Positions 18,328-27,231 of a stretch of 64,000 nt of DNA are shown one piece after another. The position numbers were made by a program, and so were the translations under genes. Source of the DNA: Lachnospiraceae bacterium (lineage in GTDB: Bacteria > Bacillota > Clostridia > Lachnospirales > Lachnospiraceae). The DNA lies in contig JAILFA010000012.1 of the NCBI GenBank assembly GCA_024687125.1, positions 1 to 64,000 on the forward strand. The letters are read 5' to 3'. The notes beneath the pieces were generated by a model, which did not search any database, was not told where the DNA came from, and saw nothing but the letters and a program-made list of their open reading frames with translations. How positions within the stretch are numbered: position 1 is the first letter of the stretch; every line of letters begins with the position of its first letter.

Positions 18328-20028
18328 TTACTCTTCGTACGCGATCTTGCGCACCTCATCCATCGATGTGATCCTCTCGCGCACCAGACGCGCCGCCTGC
18401 TGCTGCAGCGTTGTCATGCCTTCATCCAGCGCGATCTGCTTGATCTCCGAACTGGGGCGCATCCGCGCGATCGCCAGATGGATCTCCGGCGAAGACGGCA
18501 GCATCTCATAAACCGCGATCCGCCCGTAATAGCCGGTGTGGCTGCAGCGCTGGCAGCCGACGGGTTCACTGATCGTCAGGGGTTCCGCGGGATCGACACC
18601 GAGCTCCTGCTTTTCCTCCTCGGTCGCCTCGCGGTCACGTTTGCAACTGCAGAGCCTGCGGACCAGGCGCTGTGCCACGACACCGACAAGCGCATCCGCG
18701 ATCAGATAAGGCTCGATGCCCATGTTCATAAGTCTGGCCACCGAGGCCTCAGTACTGTTCGTGTGCAGGGTGGAGACCACCAGATGGCCAGTGATGGATG
18801 CCTGGATCGCGATCTCCGCAGTCTCGGAGTCGCGGATCTCACCGATCATGATGACATCCGGATCCTGTCGCAGGATCGAACGCAGCGCACTGGCGAAGCT
18901 CATGTTGATCTTGTGGTTGACCTGGACCTGGTTCACGCCGTCCACGTTGGCTTCGACCGGGTCCTCGACCGTGACGATATTGACGCTCTCTTTGTTGAGC
19001 TGAGAAAGAGCCGTGTACAGAGTTGTGGATTTACCGCTTCCGGTAGGTCCTGTCACCAGGATCAGACCGTGCCGGTGCGAAAGCATATCATCAAACTTGA
19101 CCAGGTCATCTCCCTCCAGACCCAGTTCGCGTTTGTCGCGAGTCAGGCTCTCCTTGTTGTTGAATCGCATGACCAGTTTTTCACCGTAAACCGTCGGGAT
19201 CGAAGATACGCGGACATCATATTCCACGTGGTCGACCACAAGCGTCGTCCGGCCGTCCTGCGGCTTTCTCTTTTCGGAGATATCCATGCCGGAAATGATC
19301 TTGACACGGGCGGTGATCGCCGCCTGGATCGTGGAGTCGTGGCGCATGGCCTCGATCAGGTCGCCGTCGACACGAAAACGGATCCGGATCCCGTTGCGCA
19401 TGGGTTCAAAATGGATATCGCTGGCTCTCTGGTGTACCGCCTGCTCCATGATCGAACGCACCATGACAACGATCGGCGAGTTGTCGGTCTCGGTCTGTTC
19501 ATCGCGCTTTTCGCTCTTTTCCTCCTGCGCATCCTCTTCGCCGAACTCCTTTTTATAGCGCTCTGCGACCTCCATCACGGACTGCCGGCCGAAGAATCTG
19601 TCGATCTCGTAGGCGATCTGTGAGCTGGTCGAAAGGACCGGCTGTATTCTGCGGTTCGTAATGATGGAAATATCGTCCATCGCGATGAAGTCCATCGGAT
19701 CCGACATGGCTACCAGCAGGATGTTGGGATTGTTCTTGTCAAAGCCGATCGGGATCAGGTTATACTGCTTCGCGATGGTCTCATTGATCAGATAGACCGC
19801 ATCCTTGTCGAGCTTGATGTTGCGCAACTCCACATAGTCGATGTGCAGCAGCTCAGTCAGGATGTCGACCATCTTCTGCTCGGATACCAGGCCCAGGCTC
19901 ATGAGCGTTTCGCCGAGCTTGGTACCGCGTGTCTTCTGCTCTTTCAGCGCCTTTTCCAGCTGCTCCGGGGTGATGACCTGCTTCTGTACGAGAACGTCAC
20001 CCAGACGGATTCTTTGCCTTTGGATCAT
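18328..20028 (-). CDS. pilB: Type IV pilus assembly ATPase (PilB/GspE)
   Basis: 566 aa; Walker A VTGPTGSGKSTTLYTAL, QVNHKINMSFASALRSILRQDPDVIMIGEIRD, Cys motif CSC...CQRC. Confidence 0.95.
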   Translation of the reverse strand: MIQRQRIRLGDVLVQKQVITPEQLEKALKEQKTRGTKLGETLMSLGLVSEQKMVDILTELLHIDYVELRNIKLDKDAVYLINETIAKQYNLIPIGFDKNNPNILLVAMSDPMDFIAMDDISIITNRRIQPVLSTSSQIAYEIDRFFGRQSVMEVAERYKKEFGEEDAQEEKSEKRDEQTETDNSPIVVMVRSIMEQAVHQRASDIHFEPMRNGIRIRFRVDGDLIEAMRHDSTIQAAITARVKIISGMDISEKRKPQDGRTTLVVDHVEYDVRVSSIPTVYGEKLVMRFNNKESLTRDKRELGLEGDDLVKFDDMLSHRHGLILVTGPTGSGKSTTLYTALSQLNKESVNIVTVEDPVEANVDGVNQVQVNHKINMSFASALRSILRQDPDVIMIGEIRDSETAEIAIQASITGHLVVSTLHTNSTEASVARLMNMGIEPYLIADALVGVVAQRLVRRLCSCKRDREATEEEKQELGVDPAEPLTISEPVGCQRCSHTGYYGRIAVYEMLPSSPEIHLAIARMRPSSEIKQIALDEGMTTLQQQAARLVRERITSMDEVRKIAYEE

Positions 20029-20041
20029 AGCTGCCTCACTT

Positions 20042-22306
20042 TCAATCTAAGTAGTCTTTCAGCTTTCTGGATCTGCTCGGGTGGCGGAGCTTGCGCAGCG
20101 CCTTGGCTTCGATCTGGCGGATACGCTCACGGGTGACATTGAACTCACGTCCGACCTCCTCCAGCGTCCTGGCACGGCCGTCATCCAGGCCAAAGCGCAG
20201 CCGGAGCACCTTCTGCTCGCGCTCGGTCAGCGTCCCAAGCACCTCTACAAGCTGCTCCTTGAGCAGAGTGAACGCCGCCGCGTCCGCCGGGACCGGCACA
20301 TGATCATCCTGGATGAAGTCACCGAGATGGCTGTCCTCCTCCTCGCCGATGGGTGTCTCCAGAGACACCGGCTCCTGCGAGATCTTCAGGATCTCCCGCA
20401 CGCGCTCGACCGGAATGTTCATCTTTTCCGCAATCTCCTCGGGACTGGGTTCCCGCCCGAGCTCCTGCAGAAGCTGCCTGCTGATGCGGATCAGTTTGTT
20501 GATCGTCTCAACCATGTGTACCGGGATCCGGATCGTACGCGCCTGATCGGCGATCGCGCGCGTGATGGCCTGCCGGATCCACCAGGTCGCATAGGTGGAA
20601 AACTTGAAGCCCTTGCGGAAGTCGAATTTCTCAACGGCTTTGATCAGACCCAGATTGCCTTCCTGGATCAGATCAAGGAACAGCATTCCGCGCCCGACAT
20701 ACCGTTTGGCAATGCTGACCACGAGACGCAGATTGGCCTCCGCGAGCTTGTTCTTGGCATCCTCGCCGGCGGCGATCGGTGCCTGCAGCGCCTTCTTTTC
20801 TTTGTCTGTCAGCTTCTTCTTGAGTTTGTCCTGATCGAGCATCTTTTTGGAATTCTCGATCATATCACTGATCTTCTTTCTGGCCTCCTCGGCTTCCTCG
20901 TCGTCGCCCTTGACGGCCTTCAGCTCCTTTTCATATTCCTTGATACGGTTCTTGACGTTCTGTCTGCCCTCAGCCGTCATCTTGGTGCGGTCGTCACGCA
21001 GCTTCTTCTCCGCGTTCAGGCCGTCCTCCATGCGCTTTGCCAGAACGATCTCCTCGTCGGCGGACAGAAGCGGGACCTTGCCGATCTCTTTGAGATACAT
21101 GCGGACAGGATCCTCGATAGCGACGTTGTCGGGGACAGAGAGATCGATGTTCTCCATATCGACCTCTTCCTCCTCGATGATAATCTCATCGTCATCCGGA
21201 AGCTCATCGGGATCCTCGTCGGTCTTGAGGACATCGATCCCCTCCGACTCCATGATCTCAAGCACACGTTCAAAATGCTCATCGTCCAGGCCGACATCGA
21301 CCAGATGGTCCTTGATCTCGTTGTATTCCAGGACGTTCTTCTTTTTCTTGGCAATAAGGAGCAGATCGTTCATTTTTTTCTGGAAGCGCTGCTGCAGAGC
21401 CTCATCGATCTCGTGGGCACCCTCTTCTCCCTCAGCGCCGAGAAGCAGCTCCTCTTCCTCCCAGGAGAGCGTATGTCCCTTCTGCTGCTCTTCAGCCGCG
21501 GGAGCCTCCTTCTTTTTCTTTTTGGAGGAGGAAGGAGCGGGCTCCTCCTTCTGCTCTGTCCCGGAAGCGAGACGCGCCGCGCGTTTTTCCGCGGAGAGCT
21601 TGGCCGCGCCGTAAAGCACGCCTTCTCTGGCGGCTGCCGCCGCACCGTAGAGCTTTTTTCCGGACTCATTCTGACCGGCTTCGGCTTCGACCTGGCCCTT
21701 TTTGGATTTCTTTTTTCCGTCCTTCTTCTGTTCCTCGGCCAGACGCGCCGCGCGTTTTTCCGCCGACACCTTGGCAGCGCCGAAGAGAACGCCCTGATGC
21801 GCCGCTGCCGCCGCGCCGTAAAGCTTCTTTTCCTCCGCTTTGGAGGAGGGCTTTTTCTTTTCCTCGGCAAGCCGTTCTGCGCGCTTTTCCGCCGACACCT
21901 TGGCGGCACCGTAGAGGACGCCCTGATGCGCCGCCGCTGCCGCGCCGTAAAGCTTCTTTTCCGCCGTCTTCTTCTCAGACACCTTCTTTTCCGGCGCCTT
22001 CTTTTCCGGTGCCTTCTTCTCGGTCACCTTCTTTTCCGGCGTCTTCTTCTCAGCCGCCTTCTTTTCCGGTGCCTTCTTCTCGGTCACCTTTTTCTCCGGA
22101 GCCTTCTTTTCCGCCGGCTTCTTTTCTGCAGCCTTCTTTTCCGCGGGTTTCTTTTTGGAAGCGGACTTCTTTTCCGCCTCCAGCTTGGCCGCGCGCTTTT
22201 CCGCCGACACCTTGGCGGCGCCGAAGAGTACGCCCGCGTGCGCGGCCGCCGCAGCACCGTAAAGCTTCTTTTCCGGTTTCTTGTTTCTGTCCTCTTTCTT
22301 TGCCAC
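20042..22306 (-). CDS. rpoD: Primary RNA polymerase sigma factor with long repetitive N-terminal extension
   Basis: 754 aa; regions 1.2-4.2 ([75 protein letters not shown]). Confidence 0.97.
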   Translation of the reverse strand: MAKKEDRNKKPEKKLYGAAAAAHAGVLFGAAKVSAEKRAAKLEAEKKSASKKKPAEKKAAEKKPAEKKAPEKKVTEKKAPEKKAAEKKTPEKKVTEKKAPEKKAPEKKVSEKKTAEKKLYGAAAAAHQGVLYGAAKVSAEKRAERLAEEKKKPSSKAEEKKLYGAAAAAHQGVLFGAAKVSAEKRAARLAEEQKKDGKKKSKKGQVEAEAGQNESGKKLYGAAAAAREGVLYGAAKLSAEKRAARLASGTEQKEEPAPSSSKKKKKEAPAAEEQQKGHTLSWEEEELLLGAEGEEGAHEIDEALQQRFQKKMNDLLLIAKKKKNVLEYNEIKDHLVDVGLDDEHFERVLEIMESEGIDVLKTDEDPDELPDDDEIIIEEEEVDMENIDLSVPDNVAIEDPVRMYLKEIGKVPLLSADEEIVLAKRMEDGLNAEKKLRDDRTKMTAEGRQNVKNRIKEYEKELKAVKGDDEEAEEARKKISDMIENSKKMLDQDKLKKKLTDKEKKALQAPIAAGEDAKNKLAEANLRLVVSIAKRYVGRGMLFLDLIQEGNLGLIKAVEKFDFRKGFKFSTYATWWIRQAITRAIADQARTIRIPVHMVETINKLIRISRQLLQELGREPSPEEIAEKMNIPVERVREILKISQEPVSLETPIGEEEDSHLGDFIQDDHVPVPADAAAFTLLKEQLVEVLGTLTEREQKVLRLRFGLDDGRARTLEEVGREFNVTRERIRQIEAKALRKLRHPSRSRKLKDYLD
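21569..22270 (-). repeat. Four copies of a ~30-aa coding module [15 protein letters not shown](Y/F)GAAK(V/L)SAEKRAxRL in rpoD
   Basis: Modules at about 22181-22270, 21869-21958, 21740-21829, 21569-21658. Confidence 0.9.
21953..22147 (-). repeat. 13 tandem EKKxx pentapeptides in the rpoD N-terminal extension
   Basis: [65 protein letters not shown]. Confidence 0.92.
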
Positions 22307-22329
22307 TGTGATTATCCTTTCTTGCTCTC

Positions 22330-24114
22330 TTATGATAATGAGATCTTCAGTTTCTTCAGTTCGTCGATCTTCTTTCGATTCTCTACCACCAGGCTCAGGT
22401 ATGCCGGATCCTCTTTGGAGAATGCGGCGGCCTCATCCTCGAGGGCATGCCGCCTGATGTCCCGGATCAGATTCTCCAATGCCCGCTCGCGCTCCGGCAC
22501 GGTGTTTACTCCCTGTACCGGTGTGTCAAACAACGCGGCCACCCTTGCCTGATCCTCCTCGGCACAGCCGGAAATGATCGCAGCGGGAACAAGCGTCCCT
22601 GCCCGGATATCGGCAAACATGCGTTCCGCGATCTGCCGGTACAGCGGATCCGAGAAATCTTCTATCTTAAGATACTGCTCGATCACCGGCAGAATTCCAG
22701 GTTCATCCGAGAGCCAGGTGAGGAGCATCCTCTGGGGCTTTAACCGCCTCTCATCCTCTTCCCGCCGCCCGGCGTCACCCGCGGCATTCTGACGCCGCGC
22801 CCGGACCGCCGGCTGCGCAATGCCTGTCCTCGCCGCCATGTCCGCGACCAGGTGGCGCAGATCCTCAAGAGAGATCCCGTACTTTGAGGCCGTCGCGGCG
22901 ATATAGTTTTCACGCTCGATGGGCTCGGAAAAACCGCAGAGCTTCTCTGCCGCAGCCCGGATAAAACGTGTGCGTCCCTCCGGGTCCTGCATATCGTAGT
23001 CTCTCTCCGCGACCCTGAGTTCGAAAAAGTAGGTGCTCTCCGCCTTCTTCAGACGCTCCGCGAACGCATCCCGCCCCTCGTTCTTGATGAACTCATCCGG
23101 ATCCTTGTGCGGTGCGAGATTCAGAACCCGGCCGCGAAGCCCCGCCTCTTTCAGGATACCGATCGCCCGCTTTGCCGCCATGATCCCCGCCTCGTCACTG
23201 TCATAAGAGAGGATCACTTCATCGGCGTACCGTCCGAGGATCCTGGCCTGCATCTCGGTAAAAGCCGTACCCAGCGACGCCACTGCCTGCGTAAAGCCGG
23301 CCTGATGCATCGCGATGACGTCCATATACCCCTCGCAGAGGATCATGCTGCCGGTCCGCGATCCCCTGGCATAGTTCAGGCCGTAGAGATTGCGCCCTTT
23401 ATCAAAGATCAGCGTCTCGGGGGAGTTCAGATACTTGGGCTTTCCGTCCCCCAGCACACGCCCGCCGAAGCCGATCACATGGTTGCCGCCGTCAAAGATC
23501 GGAAACATGACGCGGTTCCAGAACTTTTCCGTTATCCCGCGCTTTTCATCATGGGTGGCCAGCCCCGCCTCGATGATCTCCGCGTCGGTAAATCCCGCCT
23601 TCCTGAGATGCTTTACGAGCGGATTTCCGCCGACATCGGCATATCCCAGGCCGAAGTGCTTTATGGTCCTGTCGTCCAGTCCTCTGTCAGCAAAGTATTG
23701 TCTGCCCTGCTTTCCCGCATCTTCGTACAGCTGATGGTAGTAAAACAGTGCGGCTTCCTTGTTGACGGCGAGCAGACGCTGCTTTTTATCCCGCACTCTG
23801 CGCGCGTTCTCGGAATTATCCTCATCCGGGACCGCCATCCCGGCACGCTCCGCCAAATTCCTGATCGCTTCCGTAAAGGTCAGGTTCTCATACTGCATGA
23901 CAAACGAAATAACATTGCCCCCCGCGTTGCAGCCGAAGCAATGAAAGATCTGCTTGCCCTGATGCACGGAAAAAGAGGGTGTCTTTTCGTTATGGAACGG
24001 ACAGAGCCCGAAATGATTGGCGCCGCGCCTTTCAAGGTGGACCACCTGGCCCACTACGTCAAGGATATCATTGCGCGAACGAACTTCTTCAATAAAACTG
24101 TCGCTGAAAGCCAA
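22330..24114 (-). CDS. dnaG: DNA primase
   Basis: 594 aa; zinc finger [49 protein letters not shown]. Confidence 0.97.
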   Translation of the reverse strand: MAFSDSFIEEVRSRNDILDVVGQVVHLERRGANHFGLCPFHNEKTPSFSVHQGKQIFHCFGCNAGGNVISFVMQYENLTFTEAIRNLAERAGMAVPDEDNSENARRVRDKKQRLLAVNKEAALFYYHQLYEDAGKQGRQYFADRGLDDRTIKHFGLGYADVGGNPLVKHLRKAGFTDAEIIEAGLATHDEKRGITEKFWNRVMFPIFDGGNHVIGFGGRVLGDGKPKYLNSPETLIFDKGRNLYGLNYARGSRTGSMILCEGYMDVIAMHQAGFTQAVASLGTAFTEMQARILGRYADEVILSYDSDEAGIMAAKRAIGILKEAGLRGRVLNLAPHKDPDEFIKNEGRDAFAERLKKAESTYFFELRVAERDYDMQDPEGRTRFIRAAAEKLCGFSEPIERENYIAATASKYGISLEDLRHLVADMAARTGIAQPAVRARRQNAAGDAGRREEDERRLKPQRMLLTWLSDEPGILPVIEQYLKIEDFSDPLYRQIAERMFADIRAGTLVPAAIISGCAEEDQARVAALFDTPVQGVNTVPERERALENLIRDIRRHALEDEAAAFSKEDPAYLSLVVENRKKIDELKKLKISLS

Positions 24115-24123
24115 TGCCTCACC

Positions 24124-25146
24124 TCAATAAACTGACCAGGATTTTGGGATATGGATCTCTTCATAGCGCGCGATCGCATAGCGGTCTGTCATGGAACTGA
24201 TATGATCGCACACGCAGCGCTCAACGCTCTCGCCGTCGCTCATCATCCGCTGCTGCAGACGCGGAAGCTCCTCCGGATGGCTGCAGTAGTATTCGTACAG
24301 GGTGCGCACCAGCTGCGTGGCCTTGCCCTCCTCACCCTTGGCGATCGGATTTGTATAGACCGCTTCAAACATGAACGAACGGAGATCCTGCATCGCCTGC
24401 GCGACGTCGTCGGACATCCGGATCTCGGCGCTGTCCGCGCTGGTCACGATAATGTCGTGGATAAAGTTATCGAGCCACTGGCCGTTCGTCCATCCGATCA
24501 CCTCGGCGATCTCACGGGGGATATCCGCCTCACGCAGGATACCGCCGCGAATGGCGTCATCCATATCGTGATGGATATACGCGATCTTGTCGGAAAGGCG
24601 AACGATCTGCCCCTCCGGTGTCGCGGGAGTCAGGGAAAGCTCGTGGTTCAGGATGCCGTCCCGAACCTCCCAGGTGAGGTTCAGCCCCTCGCCGTCCTTT
24701 TCCAGGATCTCAACGATCCTCAGACTCTGCTCGTTGTGCTTGAACCCCATGGGGCAGACGGCATTCAGCGCGCGTTCCCCGGCATGGCCGAAAGGTGTGT
24801 GCCCGAGATCATGCCCCAGCGCGATCGCCTCCGCGAGATCCTCGTTGAGACGCAGCGCCCGTGCGATCGTGCGCGCGTTCTGGGATACCTCAAGCGTATG
24901 CGTCATCCGCGTGCGGTAATGATCTCCGTCCGGCGTGAGGAATACCTGCGTTTTATCCTTGAGCCTGCGAAATGACTTGGCATACAGGATCCTGTCCCTG
25001 TCCCTCTGAAAACAGGGACGCAGGTCACAGTCCTCCTCGATCCGGTCCCGTCCGCGCGAATGACTTGAAAGCGTCGCATAGGGACTCAGGATCTCTTCTT
25101 CTCTTTTTTCAAGATTTTCACGGATTTTCATCAGGCACCCCAACAT
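24124..25146 (-). CDS. dgt: dGTPase-like HD domain triphosphohydrolase
   Basis: 340 aa; YRTRMTHTLEVSQNARTIARALRLNEDLAEAIALGHDLGHTPFGHAGE; upstream of dnaG. Confidence 0.9.
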   Translation of the reverse strand: MLGCLMKIRENLEKREEEILSPYATLSSHSRGRDRIEEDCDLRPCFQRDRDRILYAKSFRRLKDKTQVFLTPDGDHYRTRMTHTLEVSQNARTIARALRLNEDLAEAIALGHDLGHTPFGHAGERALNAVCPMGFKHNEQSLRIVEILEKDGEGLNLTWEVRDGILNHELSLTPATPEGQIVRLSDKIAYIHHDMDDAIRGGILREADIPREIAEVIGWTNGQWLDNFIHDIIVTSADSAEIRMSDDVAQAMQDLRSFMFEAVYTNPIAKGEEGKATQLVRTLYEYYCSHPEELPRLQQRMMSDGESVERCVCDHISSMTDRYAIARYEEIHIPKSWSVY

Positions 25147-25171
25147 GTGGTATGTGGCGCTCCTGACAGAA

Positions 25172-25206
25172 AGAACCCCACACTGTTATGTTCGGTGCGG
25201 GGTTCT
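25172..25206 (-). terminator. Rho-independent terminator
   Basis: AGAACCCCGCAC...GTGTGGGGTTCTTTCT on minus strand. Confidence 0.7.
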
Positions 25207-25247
25207 GAATTCCTTTTATAGCAAGTGTTATTTTTTCGATTTGTTTC

Positions 25248-26090
25248 TTATGCTTCGATCTTCTTTCTGTGATCATCATAAGCCTTCTTGACGATCAGCG
25301 CGATCACGATGAGGAGGAGAAGCAGCCACCACCAGTTCATCTGAGCACCGCTCTGCTCGAAGGTCTTCGCAAGCGCGACCTCTTCTTCAGCGATCGTCAC
25401 GAGCTCGGTCTCGGCGGTCTCGTTCGTGATCTCTTCGGCCTCTGCCAGAAGGGTCTCATCGATCTCTTCCGCGCTGTCCGCGATCTCCTCGCTGCCGGCT
25501 TCTCTCTTTACACCGAGGACGGCTGCCTTTTTGCTGCTGTCCTGTGCTGCCGTTCTGTTCACGCCCAGAACCTGCTGTCCCTGAACCGCTGCTCCGCCTG
25601 CTGCCACGAGGGTCACATTGCCATCAGCGGTCTGTGCATCGCCGTCTTCGGTCTGTGCGCTGCTGCCTGCGACAACAACATCACCATTGTCATCAGCGCT
25701 GCTCTCTTCGAAATCTGCCGCTTCGTCCGCGGGAACTACCACAACCGCGAATCTGGAGAGGTCGATGGAATCAACGATCCTGCGGGCTTCCTCAACACGA
25801 TCCTCAAGGCCTTCCTTGACGATCCTGGCCGCATCCAGACCGCTCTGTGCCGCGCTCAGCTGACCCTGCAGAGCCTCCAGACGGCTGCTGTCGATCGTGA
25901 TGTTCTAAAGTCTGTCGATCTCTGCCTTAAGTGCTGCCACCTCATCGGCTGCCGCCGCCACTGCCCTGGCAGTTTCCTCATACTCGCTCAGGTCGCTCAG
26001 CGCCTCATACGCTTTGCAGAGCTTCTGGTAATCATCGAAGTTTCCGGGGATTCCTCAAGGCTCAATGGTACGGGCGTTCCTTAAAGTAAC
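25248..26090 (-). pseudogene. Coiled-coil protein with C-terminal TM anchor, broken by two in-frame stops and lacking a recognisable N-terminus
   Basis: Frame reads ...RTIEP*GIPGNFDDYQKLCKAYEALSDLSEYEETARAVAAAADEVAALKAEIDRL*NITIDSSRLEALQGQLSAAQ...RFAVVVVPADEAADF... and continues to MNWWWLLLLLIVIALIVKKAYDDHRKKIEA; TGA at 26055-26057, TAG at 25905-25907. Confidence 0.7.
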
Positions 26091-26181
26091 GTCATTGTAC
26101 AACAGAAAAAATCAAAAGCAAGAGAAAAATCGAAAAATTTCAAAATTTTTATTTTTTGAGATGAATTCAGATTTTTCGGGG

Positions 26182-26511
26182 CTATGTCGTCCAGGGTGCC
26201 TCTGCTGCCGTGAGCCAGCGCGGCCTGTCCGCCTCATAGCGTTCGGTCAGCCAGGCGGCTGCCTGCTCCAGGCCGTCCGCGGAGAAAGGAAAGGATTCCG
26301 AACTCTTTTCCTCGTCTGCGGTACTCGCCCAGGAATAGGGCTCCGGCCATACGGTCGCAAGGATCTGGACACCCTCCTCGACCGGCTTGTCGGGGCGCAT
26401 CCTTTTCAGGGGATCCGCCGCCACGCGGTAGCGCATCCCCTGATAAGAGCCGAAAAATGCCTCCCCATAGAAGTAATGGTTCAGTCCGAACAGATCGTGA
26501 GCTGTGATCAT
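26182..26511 (-). CDS. Hypothetical protein
   Basis: 109 aa ORF MITAHDLFGLNHYFYGEAFFGSYQGMRYRVA... Confidence 0.6.
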   Translation of the reverse strand: MITAHDLFGLNHYFYGEAFFGSYQGMRYRVAADPLKRMRPDKPVEEGVQILATVWPEPYSWASTADEEKSSESFPFSADGLEQAAAWLTERYEADRPRWLTAAEAPWTT

Positions 26512-26519
26512 GGTCTGCC

Positions 26520-27074
26520 TTAATAATCGATCCTGCCGGTGTCGTGATGGTTGATCACGTAGTAGGCGCGTCTGTCACCGGGCTTGATGTATACCTGCAG
26601 CTCGCGGATCTCAGTGATCTTGTGGCCCTCCGACACATAGTGCTCACGCACGCGCTTGATCATATCGTCGGTCTTGATCTCGTAATCGCCGAACTGGATA
26701 TACACCTCGTTTTTGGAGGTCACCTCAGCAGCTTTGTCCGCAAGACCTCTGCCGGCTTTCTTTGCGGTATCCGCTGCCCGGCCCGCCTGCTTCTTTACGG
26801 TCTCCGCCGCAGGACCCGCTTTTTTCTTAGCCTCTTCGATCACGGGACCTGCTTTCTTTTTCGCCTCATCGATCACCGGCGCCGCCTTCTTTTTTGCGCC
26901 TTCGATCACCGGGCCTGCCTTCTTTTTCGCCTCATCGATCACCGGGCCTGCCTTTTTCTTTGCTTCCTCGATCACGGGCTCAGCCTTTTTCTTTGCTCCT
27001 TCGATCACGGGCTCAGCCTTTTTTCTGGCTGTCTCGATCGTATCTGCGATCTTCTTCATCGTGCTGTCTGCCAT
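26520..27074 (-). CDS. DUF6465-like C-terminal domain protein with 11-aa Lys/Ala repeats
   Basis: 184 aa; repeats (EEAKKKAGPVI), C-terminal NEVYIQFGDYEIKTDDMIKRVREHYVSEGHKITEIRELQVYIKPGDRRAYYVIN. Confidence 0.7.
   Translation of the reverse strand: MADSTMKKIADTIETARKKAEPVIEGAKKKAEPVIEEAKKKAGPVIDEAKKKAGPVIEGAKKKAAPVIDEAKKKAGPVIEEAKKKAGPAAETVKKQAGRAADTAKKAGRGLADKAAEVTSKNEVYIQFGDYEIKTDDMIKRVREHYVSEGHKITEIRELQVYIKPGDRRAYYVINHHDTGRIDY
26750..27045 (-). repeat. 33-bp tandem coding repeats (11-aa AKKKAGPVIEE)
   Basis: About eight to nine consecutive 11-residue units. Confidence 0.88.
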
Positions 27075-27163
27075 CTTTCGTCCCTCCTCTCAGAAAATGA
27101 GATTCATAAACATTTGCCCTATTGTATCACAGATTGCAGCGGATGATTATGAGATTTTTATAA

Positions 27164-27198
27164 ACAAAAAGCAGGAGCCGCCTTCCGACGACTCCTGC
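27164..27198 (-). terminator. Rho-independent terminator downstream of solute-binding protein gene
   Basis: GCAGGAGTCGTC-GGAAG-GCGGCTCCTGC-TTTTTG on minus strand. Confidence 0.85.
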
Positions 27199-27231
27199 CT
27201 TTGTGTTTGATCGAATTATTTCAGAGGCGCT

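Noticed and set aside
21569-22270. CRISPR-like periodicity in repetitive DNA
   Set aside because: Repeats are in-frame coding repeats of variable spacing without unique spacers; no cas genes.
20081-22552. 823-aa plus-strand ORF
   Set aside because: Antisense to rpoD; Leu/Arg/Phe repeats merely mirror the EKK repeat tract.
25905-25907. Amber-codon reassignment or selenocysteine/pyrrolysine-type recoding
   Set aside because: Other genes in the window are uninterrupted, no recoding element was seen, and a second unrelated stop (TGA) is in the same frame; decay is simpler.
26750-27045. Possible CRISPR or minisatellite
   Set aside because: 33-bp units are contiguous and encode the 11-aa repeat; no spacers.
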